A stretch of 13,138 nt of DNA from Giardia muris (GCA_006247105.1 VDLU01000042.1:1-13138); one strand, 5' to 3'. Shown: positions 1 to 8,425, counted from the stretch's first letter. Notes: generated by a model from the sequence alone, not told the origin. A program made the numbers and translations.

Positions 1-1548
1 TGAGAGCACTGACCATTGGAGGCCGATGCACAGCTTGCTCCCGACGGAGCCCGTGGTCGTGGGATAGCAGCCCCCCTCGAAGAGGAAGTAGCTGACGCTC
101 CCAACAGTCGAACAGTTCTCGCACCTCGTGGCGGTTCCGTCGACAGGAGTCGTCCCGTCGGCCTTCTTGCAGACGTCGTTGGTGGTCGTCCTCGAGATGG
201 TCGAGCTGACCTCGAGGCACGTCCCGTCGATCGGAACGCTTCCCTTCTTGCACTCCTTGCACACCAGGGCCTCCCCGACGAGAAGCTGGTTGCTCCTGGC
301 ACAGAGGCCCGTCTTGTCCGCATCGAAGGAGAGCAGGAGGAGTTGGAGAGCATGCATCCGTTGAGGCAGGACGTGCAGGAGAGAGACGTGGAGTAGGTGC
401 AGGTGTTGCAGTTCGCCTTCCCGTTCGTCGCGTCTCCGCAGAGATAGAGCTTCTTGTCCTTGAGGAAGGCGATGGAGGTCGGGGTCGAGCAGGTCCCGTC
501 TGCCGTCCGAGTCGTCATTGCCGTGCACAGCTTGTTCCCGACCCCATCTGCCTGTTTGTAGCACCCCCCGTTGAAGAGGAAGTGGGTGCTCGAGGACCCA
601 CAGGAGTTGCAGACCCCGACCTGAGTGTCCTTTTGGCTCGTCGTGCATGAGCTGGTCGGATCGGCCGTCCCTTCCACCTTCAGACACCTCCCATCGAGCC
701 CCTTCCCGCACTTACCGCAGAGGACCTCAGACCAGCCCGGGACGGAGAAGGACTCGAGGCAGATCCCGAGGCTCTTGAGGCTCTCGGGGCTGAAGCAGCC
801 GTCGTGGAAGAAGAGGCTCCCCTCCTTGCAGGCCGTGCACTTCCCGGCATTGGAGGCAGGAGTGCAGGAGGAGGCACTGTCCTTGAGGACGCACTTCCCG
901 TCGACGGGACGTGAGTGGCATCCTTGCACTCGAGACACACGAAGCTGTCCCGATCTGCATGCAGCTCTTGCAGTTCTCGTTCGATGAGCAGTTGACGCAG
1001 GAGGTGATCGTTGGTGCATCGAGGCTCTCCACGACAGCCCGAACCCGGAGGCGCACTCCGTGCAGGTCGGCTTGTTGGTGGCGGGGGAGTGCAGGTCTTG
1101 CAGTGGGAACCCGTTCGTCTTATCATCACAGGTGTAGAGGCCTGAGGGGTTGGACTCACTCCCCTTCACGAAGATGCCCGTCGCAGTATCAGCCCTCTTT
1201 GAGCACTGCCCGTTCGATGCCGCCGAGCAGAGAGCAGCGCCCTCTGTTCCTGCCTGGTTGTAGCACCCCCCGTAGAAGAGGAAGTAGGTGTTGGCAGAAG
1301 CGTCCCTGCTACTACTGGTCGCTTTGCAGTCCGTGCAGGCCCCATTGTTGCCCTTCGTACAATGATCCGTCGCCTCTGTTGGGGCCTTGCATGTCCCGTC
1401 GATCGAGGCCTCGTTCGCGGTCGCGCACTCCTTGCAGACCTTCCCAGCGTCCCGAGGTCGAGGCAGCTCCCCGCCTTGCAGTCGCCTGATGCCGTCCCTT
1501 CCGTGCACGAGAGGGCCCTCGCGTTCTTCCCTCCCCTTCACCATTCAC
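1..1548 (-). pseudogene. VSP unit A (type 1), 5' and middle part, heavily frameshifted, 3' end outside window
   Basis: This is a VSP body closely related to unit D. Recognisable blocks in transcription order are the leader NARALSCTEGTASG, VCKECATANEASIDG, FYGGCYNQ, SNGQCSKRADTATGIF, CTECASGFG, and the CKEC region near position 260. The membrane span and CRGK tail lie beyond the left edge. Compared with D there are at least ten frame-breaking deletions: near 1528, 1442, 1101 (two), 1089, 1037, 947, 908, 325 (4 bp) and 28 (2 bp). There is also an in-frame 9-bp loss near 689. No in-frame ATG starts the unit; its frame begins straight after the stop of unit B. Unlike H it also carries many substitutions relative to D and E, so it is a diverged copy and not only a badly read one. 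It is either a decayed pseudogene or a diverged copy with added sequencing error. It cannot encode a full VSP as written. Confidence 0.85.
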
Positions 1549-1549
1549 T
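1543..1549 (-). promoter_or_regulatory. Poly(A) signal AGTGAAT of unit B
   Basis: The minus strand reads TGAGTGAAT at the end of unit B. The last base of the TGA stop is the first base of AGTGAAT, which fits the Giardia consensus AGTRAAY. Unit A begins immediately after it. Confidence 0.7.
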
Positions 1550-3092
1550 CACTTCCCCCTGCATCCGAACCACCAACCGAGGAAGCCCCCGAGGCCTCCC
1601 AGGACCAGCAGGACGGCGATGACGATCCCCGCAATGGCACCCCCCGAGAGTCCCGAGGAGCTGGAGGAGGGGGGAGAGGGGCAGACATCGTTGGTGGGAG
1701 TGGAGCCGTCCCAGCAGAGGTCGCACGTCCCACTTGGACAGGAGGTGCACCCACTGGGACAGGCCGTGCAGTTGGAGGGGCCGGTCACAGTAGTAGTGTT
1801 GTAGTACCCCACTGAGAGGCACTTGGTGCAGTCCGTCCCACTCGTGCAGGTGGCGCACCCGGGGGCGCAGGAGACGAGGACGGTTCCATTGAGGTAGAGG
1901 CCCGAGGCGGGATTGACAGCTGTGCAGACCCCACCAGAGGCCGTGGTGCAGGCGCTCTTCCCGACCTCCGTGGAGGCGTTGTAGCAGCCCCCGTTGAGGA
2001 GGAAGAACTGAGTAGCCGGGGTCCCGGTCACGTCCTGGCACTTCCCGCACCTCGTGGAGGACGCGTCGGGGGCGGTTCCGTCCTCCTTCTGGCAGATCTG
2101 GGTCGCCCTCGTCACGTTCGTCGAGGCGACCAGAAGGCATTCTCCGTTGATCGGGACGAAGCCCGGCTTGCACTCGGAGCAGACGGTCGTGTTCCCGACC
2201 AGGAACTGCTTCTCCTTCGCACAGACGCCCAGCTCGGCGGCCTTGAAGGTCGAGTAGCATCCATCGAGGTAGGGGACGTATCCATTGAGGCAGGACGTGC
2301 AGGTGCCGGAAGAGTCGGTGCAGACCTTGTCGTTCTTATCCACGCACCCCCCGTCGATCGGGACCTGATCAGTCGGACACTCGGTGCAGACGAGCCCCGG
2401 ACCGAGGTTGGTGCAGGAGGTGCAGTTCTTGGGACAGGAGTCGCAGGACGTGATGGCAAGGGAGGAGCTGTAGGTCGGGCCGAAGGAGGGGAGGCAGGCC
2501 GAACAGGTCTTCTCGTTCGTGTCGCACGTCTTGCAGTCCTTGATGGTGCAGGCCTTGCAGGTCGAGTCAACAAGGCCGAAGCCGGGGCTGCAGGCGGAGC
2601 AGGTGTCGGCAGCACTCACCTGGGCACAGTTGGAGCACTTGGAGGTGTCACTACAGGAGACGCAGCTCCCGTCCCCCTTGGGGAGGTAGTCCTTGGCACA
2701 GGAGGTGCACTTGAAGGTCGAGTCATAGGTGCAGGTCTCGCAGTTCGCCTTCCCGTTCGTGCTGTCACTGCAGAGGTAGAGGATGTCACTCTTGACGAAG
2801 GTGACCGCGTCCTTGTCCGGGACGGCCGTGCACTTCCCCCGGTGGCCGTCTTGCAGAGCTTGTTCCCGGGAGAGGTGTCCGTCTTGTAGCACCCCCCGTT
2901 GAAGAGGAAGTACGGATCTGGGCAGACTGTGCAGGCGCCATCAGCACAAGTAGCACCATTCCCAATCGTGGTGGCCGCAGCAGTGTCACAGAGCCCGTTG
3001 ACAGGGGCGGAGTCAGTGTTAGTCGAGACATCGCACTTCTTGCAGAACTCTCCATCAACCCCCGGGATGGTGAAGGTCGAACCACCCCCGTC
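1549..3092 (-). pseudogene. VSP unit B (type 2), one frameshift, no start codon
   Basis: A cysteine-rich VSP body. The frame opens after an in-frame TGA at 3093-3095 and reads TFTIPGVDGEFCKKC, then a GGCY motif near 2890. A G-tract near 2841 is one base short and breaks the frame within TGGKC. From there it is open to the stop at 1549, about 430 codons, with CxxC pairs (CSAC, CTSC, CTEC, CSEC, CGKC), a second GGCY near 1985, a PSSSSSG linker, one membrane span and the CRGK tail. The frame contains no methionine codon at all, so it cannot be translated alone even if the indel is an assembly error. Its closest relative here is unit F, from leader to near the C-terminus. VSPs coat the trophozoite surface and are swapped during antigenic variation; this copy most likely serves only as silent sequence. 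Confidence 0.88.
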
Positions 3093-3112
3093 TCATCCTT
3101 CCCCTTCACCAT
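3067..3112 (-). repeat. Inverted repeat at the start of unit B
   Basis: ATGGTGAAGG (minus strand, 3112-3103) is the exact reverse complement of CCTTCACCAT (3076-3067), with 26 bases between. The first arm lies just after the poly(A) signal of unit C. The second arm encodes the FTI of the leader TFTIPGV. The RNA could form a 10-bp hairpin. The same structure occurs at the starts of C and E. Confidence 0.6.
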
Positions 3113-3117
3113 TCACT
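3111..3117 (-). promoter_or_regulatory. Poly(A) signal AGTGAAT of unit C
   Basis: It overlaps the TGA stop at 3117-3119 by one base. A second in-frame TGA follows at 3093-3095, before the body of unit B opens. Confidence 0.7.
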
Positions 3118-3238
3118 CACTTCCCCCTGCATCCGAACCACCAACCGAGGAAGCCCCCGAGACCTCCCAGCACCAGCAGGACGGCGATGACGATCCCCGC
3201 AATGGCACCCCCCGAGAGCCCCGAGGAGCTGGAGGAGG
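3117..3238 (-). repeat. Conserved 3' anchor cassette (Ser linker, membrane span, CRGK tail), copy of unit C
   Basis: About 122 bp encode the Ser-rich linker, a hydrophobic span of about 24 residues (codons about 3206-3135) and the cytoplasmic tail GCRGK. The other copies are at 1549-1670, 4647-4768, 6558-6679, 8430-8550, 10190-10311 and 12203-12322. They are nearly identical at the DNA level, including silent sites; the last roughly 40 bases match in all seven apart from one base missing in H. In G. intestinalis the equivalent tail is CRGKA, and its cysteine is a known palmitoylation site. The cassette could act as a homology anchor for recombination between units. Confidence 0.9.
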
Positions 3239-4622
3239 GGGGAGAGGGACACTTCCCATTGGCGTCGGGGCCGCTTCCATTCCAGCAGGTCGTGCAGGCG
3301 TCCTTCGTGCAGACCGTGCATCCTGAAGGGCAGGCCGTGCAGTTAAAGGTGCCCCCAGAGGCCGAGTTGTAGTATCCGATGGAGCAGCCAGTGCAGGTGA
3401 GGGCATTGTTGTTCGAGGTGCACGTCCCGCACCCGGCCGGGCAGAGGGTGAAGGTCCCTGAGGTCGTGTCGAGAGGGAAGGGGGCGTTGGTGGCAGCCTG
3501 AGTGCACTTCCCATCGGCATCGGCCGTCTGGCACAGCTTGCTCCCGACCGAGGTCCCGGAGGTGGGGGTTATGGGATAGCAGCCTCCGTTGAAGAAGAAG
3601 TAGTTGTTGCTCCCGGCCGGATTCTTGCACGCCTCGCACTTCGTGGCGGTCTTCTCGACAGGATTCCCGTCCGCCTTCATGCAGACGTTGTCCCCGGCTG
3701 CTCTCGTCCCCGTGTTGACGTCCCCGATCGGGGTGCAGGTCCCATCAATCGGGACGAACCCGACCTTGCACTCCTTGCAGACGAGGGCCTCCCCGACGAG
3801 GAACTGGTTGTCCTTGGAGCAGATCCCCATCGAGCTCGCCTTGTAGGGGGAGAGGCAGGCCCCGTGGTAGAACATGTATCCATTGAGGCAGGAGGCGCAG
3901 GAGCCGGAGGAGGGGTCCTTTGTGCACACCTTGTCGTTCACGTCGACGCACTCATCGTCGACCGGGATCTGATCGCTCTTCGAGCACACGTCGCAGACGA
4001 GCCCGAGGCCGAGGTTGAGGCAGCTCTCGCATCCCGTCGAGCACTGGTTGCAGGCCGTGATGGCGGAGCCGTTCTTGACAGGCCCGAACCCCGCCTTGCA
4101 GCCCGTGCACACGTCCTTGTTCGTCCCGCACGTCCCGCAGTTGGAGAGGGCGCAGGGGACGCAGGCCTGGGAGGAGTCGAGGCCGAAGGAGGGGAGGCAG
4201 GAGGTGCAGGTGAAGACTTCTCCGGCACGGGAGTTGGATGGAGTTGGAGATGGAGTTGTTGTTGTCGTGTAGGTGCACGTCCCGCAGTTCTCTTTTCCTC
4301 CATTTGTCGCATCGCTACAGAGGTAGAGCTTCCCGTCCTTGAGGAAGGCCCCAGATGCCGCCGTCCCGCAAGCACCGCTGCTGGCCGCTGAGCAGAGAAT
4401 GCTCCCGGGAGAGGACGCCTGGTCGTAGCACCCCCCGTTGAAGAGGAAGTAGTCACCCGTCCCACACGACTCACACGTGCCATCGGCAGTTGGGGACTTC
4501 TGAGTACAGTCACTGCCTGGAGTCCCACACACCCCATCGATCGGGGCCTGACTCGTGTCACTGCACTCCTTGCAGAACTCTCCTTGAACCCCCGGGATGG
4601 TGAAGGTCGAACCACCCCCGTC
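3117..4622 (-). CDS. VSP unit C (type 3): intact but start-less VSP frame
   Basis: A continuous frame of about 501 codons opens after an in-frame TGA at 4623-4625 and ends at the TGA at 3117-3119. It begins DGGGSTFTIPGVQGEFCKEC. It holds about 18 CxxC pairs, GGCY motifs near residues 65 and 353, and a Thr/Pro-rich stretch (TTTTTPSPTPSNS, about residue 130). It ends in a PSSSSSG linker, one membrane span and CRGK. There is no frameshift. No ATG precedes the cysteine-rich body: the first in-frame ATG is at 3875-3873 (in NGYMFYHG), deep in the gene, and no signal peptide exists. The family role is as a surface coat antigen held by its C-terminal span. Here the frame is probably a silent donor and could equally be called a pseudogene. 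The leader matches unit E, while the second half matches G and H, so the unit is a mosaic. Confidence 0.85.
   Translation of the reverse strand, partial: DGGGSTFTIPGVQGEFCKECSDTSQAPIDGVCGTPGSDCTQKSPTADGTCESCGTGDYFLFNGGCYDQASSPGSILCSAASSGACGTAASGAFLKDGKLYLCSDATNGGKENCGTCTYTTTTTPSPTPSNSRAGEVFTCTSCLPSFGLDSSQACVPCALSNCGTCGTNKDVCTGCKAGFGPVKNGSAITACNQCSTGCESCLNLGLGLVCDVCSKSDQIPVDDECVDVNDKVCTKDPSSGSCASCLNGYMFYHGACLSPYKASSMGICSKDNQFLVGEALVCKECKVGFVPIDGTCTPIGDVNTGTRAAGDNVCMKADGNPVEKTATKCEACKNPAGSNNYFFFNGGCYPITPTSGTSVGSKLCQTADADGKCTQAATNAPFPLDTTSGTFTLCPAGCGTCTSNNNALTCTGCSIGYYNSASGGTFNCTACPSGCTVCTKDACTTCWNGSGPDANGKCPSPPSSSSSGLSGGAIAGIVIAVLLVLGGLGGFLGWWFGCRGK
4230..4268 (-). repeat. Short imperfect repeat encoding a Thr/Pro linker in unit C
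   Basis: The plus strand shows imperfect repeats of GGAGTTGGA followed by GTTGTTGTTG. On the minus strand this encodes TTTTTPSPTPSNS between CTY and AGEVFTC. Unit F has a related but different linker, TPTPPTPGS, at the same place (about 9739-9768). The run is free of cysteine, low in complexity and likely prone to length change. Confidence 0.7.
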
Positions 4623-4642
4623 TCATCCTTCCCCTTCACCAT
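4597..4642 (-). repeat. Inverted repeat at the start of unit C
   Basis: Arms at 4642-4633 and 4606-4597 (minus strand ATGGTGAAGG and CCTTCACCAT) are perfect 10-base complements with a 26-base loop, identical to the one leading unit B. Confidence 0.6.
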
Positions 4643-4647
4643 TCACT
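4641..4647 (-). promoter_or_regulatory. Poly(A) signal AGTGAAT of unit D
   Basis: It overlaps the stop of unit D at 4647-4649. The frame of unit C lies in the same phase, separated by this stop and a second TGA at 4623-4625. Confidence 0.7.
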
Positions 4648-6557
4648 CACTTCCCCCTGCATCCGAACCACCAACCGAGGAAGCCCCCGAGGCCCCCCAG
4701 GACCAGAAGGACGGCAATGACGATCCCCGCAATGGCACCCCCCGAGAGCCCCGAGGAGCTGGAGGAGGGGACGGCACTGCACTTCCCGTCGGTCGGGGCA
4801 CTCCCGTCCCAGCACGTGATGCAGGCCGAGGCGGAGCACGTCGTGCAGCCACTGGGGCAGGCCTTGCAGTCAGAGGAGGAGGCGACGGAGGTCGTGTTGT
4901 AGTACCCGAGACCGCAGGACGTGCAGGCGGTCGCGTTCGTGCAGGCCCCACAACCGGCCGGACAGAGGGTGAAGACGCCTGAGGTCGTATTGAGAGGGAA
5001 GGGGGAACCAGCAGCAGCAGTAGTGCACTGACCATTGGAGGCCGATGAGCACAGCTTGCTCCCGACGGAGCCCGTGGTCGTGGGGTAGCAGCCCCCCTCG
5101 AAGAGGAAGTAGCTGACGCTCCCAACAGTCGAACAGTTCTCGCACCTCGTGGCGGTCCCGTCGACAGGAGTCTTCCCGTCGGCCTTCTTGCAGACGTCGT
5201 TGGTGGCCGTCCTCGAGATGGTCGAGCTGACCTCGAGGCACGTCCCGTCGATCGGAACACTTCCCTTCTTGCACTCCTTGCACACCAGGGCCTCCCCGAC
5301 GAGAAGCTGGTTGCTCCTGGCACAGAGGCCCGTCTTGTCCGCATCGAAGGAGGAGAGGCAGGAGGAGTTGGAGAGCATGCATCCGTTGAGGCAGGACGTG
5401 CAGGAGAAGGACCCGGAGTAGGTGCAGGTGTCGCAGTTCGCCTTCCCGTTCGTCGCGTCCCCGCAGAGGTAGAGCTTGGTGTCCTTGAGGAAGGCGATGG
5501 AGGTCGGGGTCGAGCAGGTCCCGTCTGCCGTCCGAGTCGTCATTGCCGTGCACAGCTTGTTCCCGACCCCCTTTGACTGGGCATAGCACCCCCCGTTGAA
5601 GAGGAAGTGGGTGCTCGAGGACCCACAGGAGTTGCAGACCCCGACCTGAGTTCCATCTTGGCTCGTCGTGCATGAGCTGGTCGAATCGGCCCCCCCTTCC
5701 ACCTTTATACACCTCCCATCGACGGGGGCGAGCCCCTTCCCGCACTTACCGCAGAGGACCTCGGACCAGCCCGGGACGGAGAAGGACTCGAGGCAGATCC
5801 CGAGGCTCTTGAGGCTCTCGGGGCTGAAGCAGCCGTCGTGGAAGAAGAGGCTCCCCTCCTTGCAGGCCGTGCACTTCCCGGCGCTGGAGGCAGGGGTGCA
5901 GGAGGAGGCACTGTCCTTGAGGACGCACTTCCCGTTGACGGGGACGTGAGTGTCAGCATTGCACTCGAGACACACGAAGCTGGTCCCGATCTGCATGCAG
6001 CTCTTGCAGTTCTCGTTCGATGAGCAGTTGACGCAGGAGGTGATCGTTGGTGCATCGAGGCTCTCCACGACAGGCCCGAATCCGGAGGCGCACTCCGTGC
6101 AGGTCGGCTTGTCGGCGGCGGGGGAGGTGCAGGTCTTGCAGTTGGGAACCCCGTTCGTCTTATCATCACAGGTGTAGAGGCCTGAGGGGTTGGAGTCGCT
6201 CCCCTTCACGAAGATGCCCGTCGCAGTATCAGCCCTCTTTGAGCACTGCCCGTTCGATGCCGTCTTGCAGAGAGCAGCGCCCTTGTCGGCAGACCCCTGG
6301 TCATAGCACCCCCCGTAGAAGAGAAACTTCGTCCCGGACGTGTCGCATGCCGTGCAGACACCATTGGAACACGTGTTGCTCCCGACGGTCGAGCTGCACG
6401 TCCCGTCGATCGAGGCCTCGTTCGCGGTCGCGCACTCCTTGCAGACCTTTCCCAGCGTCCCGAGGTCGAGGCAGCTCCCCGTCTTGCAGTTGCCTGATGC
6501 CGTCCCTTCCGTACACGTGAGGTCTCTCGCGTTCTTCACCTCCCCTTCACCATTCAC
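4647..6557 (-). CDS. VSP unit D (type 1): intact but start-less VSP frame
   Basis: A frame of about 636 codons opens directly after the stop of unit E, in the same phase, as GTG AAT GGT GAA. It reads VNGEGEVKNARDLTCTEG and runs without frameshift to the TGA at 4647-4649. About 19 CxxC pairs are spread along it, with three GGCY motifs near residues 82, 306 and 511, then AVPSSSSSG, the membrane span and CRGK. The only codon near the front that could be called a start is GTG. The first in-frame ATG is at 5996-5994 (CMQIG), past residue 185, and has no signal peptide. The three GGCY blocks, each followed by a short variable region and SNGQC or DGTC, suggest internal triplication. It is near-identical to unit E over 5023-6262. 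The leader, however, is shared with unit A and not with E. Probable role: silent VSP donor; a pseudogene label is also defensible. Confidence 0.85.
   Translation of the reverse strand: MNGEGEVKNARDLTCTEGTASGNCKTGSCLDLGTLGKVCKECATANEASIDGTCSSTVGSNTCSNGVCTACDTSGTKFLFYGGCYDQGSADKGAALCKTASNGQCSKRADTATGIFVKGSDSNPSGLYTCDDKTNGVPNCKTCTSPAADKPTCTECASGFGPVVESLDAPTITSCVNCSSNENCKSCMQIGTSFVCLECNADTHVPVNGKCVLKDSASSCTPASSAGKCTACKEGSLFFHDGCFSPESLKSLGICLESFSVPGWSEVLCGKCGKGLAPVDGRCIKVEGGADSTSSCTTSQDGTQVGVCNSCGSSSTHFLFNGGCYAQSKGVGNKLCTAMTTRTADGTCSTPTSIAFLKDTKLYLCGDATNGKANCDTCTYSGSFSCTSCLNGCMLSNSSCLSSFDADKTGLCARSNQLLVGEALVCKECKKGSVPIDGTCLEVSSTISRTATNDVCKKADGKTPVDGTATRCENCSTVGSVSYFLFEGGCYPTTTGSVGSKLCSSASNGQCTTAAAGSPFPLNTTSGVFTLCPAGCGACTNATACTSCGLGYYNTTSVASSSDCKACPSGCTTCSASACITCWDGSAPTDGKCSAVPSSSSSGLSGGAIAGIVIAVLLVLGGLGGFLGWWFGCRGK
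5023..6262 (-). repeat. Near-identical block shared with unit E (6934-8173)
   Basis: Aligned at a constant offset of 1911 bases, the two 1240-base blocks differ at only about four positions by eye: two near 5317 (R versus N) and two near 5706. No gaps are needed. Sequence on both sides diverges abruptly: D has GGAACCAGCAGCAGCAG where E has GGAGTTGGTGGCCTTTG at the left border, and the right border falls before the FYGGCYDQ region. Confidence 0.85.
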
Positions 6558-6558
6558 T
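6552..6558 (-). promoter_or_regulatory. Poly(A) signal AGTGAAT of unit E
   Basis: It overlaps the stop of unit E at 6558-6560. Unit D continues in the same reading phase straight after this single TGA. Confidence 0.7.
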
Positions 6559-8405
6559 CACTTCCCCCTGCATCCGAACCACCAACCGAGGAAGCCCCCG
6601 AGGCCCCCCAGGACCAGAAGGACGGCAATGACGATCCCCGCAATGGCACCCCCCGAGAGCCTGGAAGAACTGGAGGAGGGGACGGCACTGCACTTCCCGT
6701 CGGTCGGGGCACTCCCGTCCCAGCACGTGATGCAGGCCGAGGCGGAGCACGTCGTGCAGCCACTGGGGCAGGCCTTGCAGTCAGAGGAGGAGGTGACGGA
6801 GGTCGTGTTGTAGTACCCGAGACCGCAGGACGTGCAGGCGGTCGAGGAGGTGCAGGCCCCGCACTCCTTCGGACAGGCCGTGAAGGCGCCTGAGGTCGTA
6901 TTGAGAGGGAAGGGGGAGTTGGTGGCCTTTGTTGTGCACTGACCATTGGAGGCCGATGAGCACAGCTTGCTCCCGACGGAGCCCGTGGTCGTGGGGTAGC
7001 AGCCCCCCTCGAAGAGGAAGTAGCTGACGCTCCCAACAGTCGAACAGTTCTCGCACCTCGTGGCGGTCCCGTCGACAGGAGTCTTCCCGTCGGCCTTCTT
7101 GCAGACGTCGTTGGTGGCCGTCCTCGAGATGGTCGAGCTGACCTCGAGGCACGTCCCGTCGATCGGAACACTTCCCTTCTTGCACTCCTTGCACACCAGG
7201 GCCTCCCCGACGAGAAGCTGGTTGCTGTTGGCACAGAGGCCCGTCTTGTCCGCATCGAAGGAGGAGAGGCAGGAGGAGTTGGAGAGCATGCATCCGTTGA
7301 GGCAGGACGTGCAGGAGAAGGACCCGGAGTAGGTGCAGGTGTCGCAGTTCGCCTTCCCGTTCGTCGCGTCCCCGCAGAGGTAGAGCTTGGTGTCCTTGAG
7401 GAAGGCGATGGAGGTCGGGGTCGAGCAGGTCCCGTCTGCCGTCCGAGTCGTCATTGCCGTGCACAGCTTGTTCCCGACCCCCTTTGACTGGGCATAGCAC
7501 CCCCCGTTGAAGAGGAAGTGGGTGCTCGAGGACCCACAGGAGTTGCAGACCCCGACCTGAGTTCCATCTTGGCTCGTCGTGCATGAGCTGGTCGAATCGG
7601 CCCCCCCTTCCACCTTCAGACACCTCCCATCGACGGGGGCGAGCCCCTTCCCGCACTTACCGCAGAGGACCTCGGACCAGCCCGGGACGGAGAAGGACTC
7701 GAGGCAGATCCCGAGGCTCTTGAGGCTCTCGGGGCTGAAGCAGCCGTCGTGGAAGAAGAGGCTCCCCTCCTTGCAGGCCGTGCACTTCCCGGCGCTGGAG
7801 GCAGGGGTGCAGGAGGAGGCACTGTCCTTGAGGACGCACTTCCCGTTGACGGGGACGTGAGTGTCAGCATTGCACTCGAGACACACGAAGCTGGTCCCGA
7901 TCTGCATGCAGCTCTTGCAGTTCTCGTTCGATGAGCAGTTGACGCAGGAGGTGATCGTTGGTGCATCGAGGCTCTCCACGACAGGCCCGAATCCGGAGGC
8001 GCACTCCGTGCAGGTCGGCTTGTCGGCGGCGGGGGAGGTGCAGGTCTTGCAGTTGGGAACCCCGTTCGTCTTATCATCACAGGTGTAGAGGCCTGAGGGG
8101 TTGGAGTCGCTCCCCTTCACGAAGATGCCCGTCGCAGTATCAGCCCTCTTTGAGCACTGCCCGTTCGATGCCGCCGAGCAGAGAGCAGCGCCCTCGCCTC
8201 CACTGGCCTGGTTGTAGCATCCCCCGTAGAAGAGGAAGTAGGTCCCTGTGCATGCCGTGCAGACACCAGTGGTTGTGTCCTTCGTACAATCATCGGCTGT
8301 TGGGGCCTTGCACGTCCCGTCGATCGAGGCCTGACTCGTGTCACTGCACTCCTTGCAGACCTTCCCCTCAACCCCCGGGATGGTGAAGGTCGAACCACCC
8401 CCGTC
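6558..8405 (-). CDS. VSP unit E (type 1): intact but start-less VSP frame
   Basis: A frame of about 615 codons is open from just after a TGA at 8406-8408 to the stop at 6558-6560, with no frameshift. It begins DGGGSTFTIPGVEGKVCKECSD, a leader shared with unit C, then passes into a type 1 body: FYGGCYNQ, SNGQCSKRADTATGIF, CMQIG, FNGGCYAQ, FEGGCYPT. It ends with an AVPSSSSSR linker (Arg where the other units have Gly), the membrane span and CRGK. About 19 CxxC pairs are present. The first in-frame ATG is at 7907-7905, far inside the gene, and no signal peptide is encoded. The body is about 99.7% identical to D over 1240 bases, so duplication or conversion was recent. As with C and D, it looks like a well-kept coding body without the parts needed for expression. 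Confidence 0.85.
   Translation of the reverse strand, partial: DGGGSTFTIPGVEGKVCKECSDTSQASIDGTCKAPTADDCTKDTTTGVCTACTGTYFLFYGGCYNQASGGEGAALCSAASNGQCSKRADTATGIFVKGSDSNPSGLYTCDDKTNGVPNCKTCTSPAADKPTCTECASGFGPVVESLDAPTITSCVNCSSNENCKSCMQIGTSFVCLECNADTHVPVNGKCVLKDSASSCTPASSAGKCTACKEGSLFFHDGCFSPESLKSLGICLESFSVPGWSEVLCGKCGKGLAPVDGRCLKVEGGADSTSSCTTSQDGTQVGVCNSCGSSSTHFLFNGGCYAQSKGVGNKLCTAMTTRTADGTCSTPTSIAFLKDTKLYLCGDATNGKANCDTCTYSGSFSCTSCLNGCMLSNSSCLSSFDADKTGLCANSNQLLVGEALVCKECKKGSVPIDGTCLEVSSTISRTATNDVCKKADGKTPVDGTATRCENCSTVGSVSYFLFEGGCYPTTTGSVGSKLCSSASNGQCTTKATNSPFPLNTTSGAFTACPKECGACTSSTACTSCGLGYYNTTSVTSSSDCKACPSGCTTCSASACITCWDGSAPTDGKCSAVPSSSSSRLSGGAIAGIVIAVLLVLGGLGGFLGWWFGCRGK
6934..8173 (-). repeat. 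Near-identical block shared with unit D (5023-6262)
   Basis: This is the partner of the block in unit D. It is gap-free with about four substitutions, and both borders are sharp. Confidence 0.85.
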
Positions 8406-8425
8406 TCATCCTTCCCCTTCACCAT
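8380..8425 (-). repeat. Inverted repeat at the start of unit E
   Basis: Arms at 8425-8416 and 8389-8380 are perfect 10-base complements with a 26-base loop, as at units B and C. Unit F keeps only a core of about 8 bases (ATGGTGAA) separated by a longer, unrelated leader. Confidence 0.6.

Noticed and set aside
2786..3112. Minus-strand ATG frame MVKGKDETGVVRPSPSRG at the start of B (also 3938-4642 and 8117-8425)
   Set aside because: It has a real ATG just after the poly(A) signal, but it is out of phase with the VSP body. It has Arg/Ser-rich shadow composition, no signal peptide and no cysteine pattern, so it is a by-product of the joint sequence.
4647..6557. GTG at 6557-6555 as a true start of unit D
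   Set aside because: GTG starts are not expected for Giardia nuclear genes. The codon is part of the poly(A) motif shared by all joints, and no signal peptide follows.
3117..6557. High cysteine proteins lacking the CRGK tail (HCMp) or tenascin-like proteins
   Set aside because: All complete units end in the VSP-type short tail GCRGK directly after the membrane span, so VSP is the better call.
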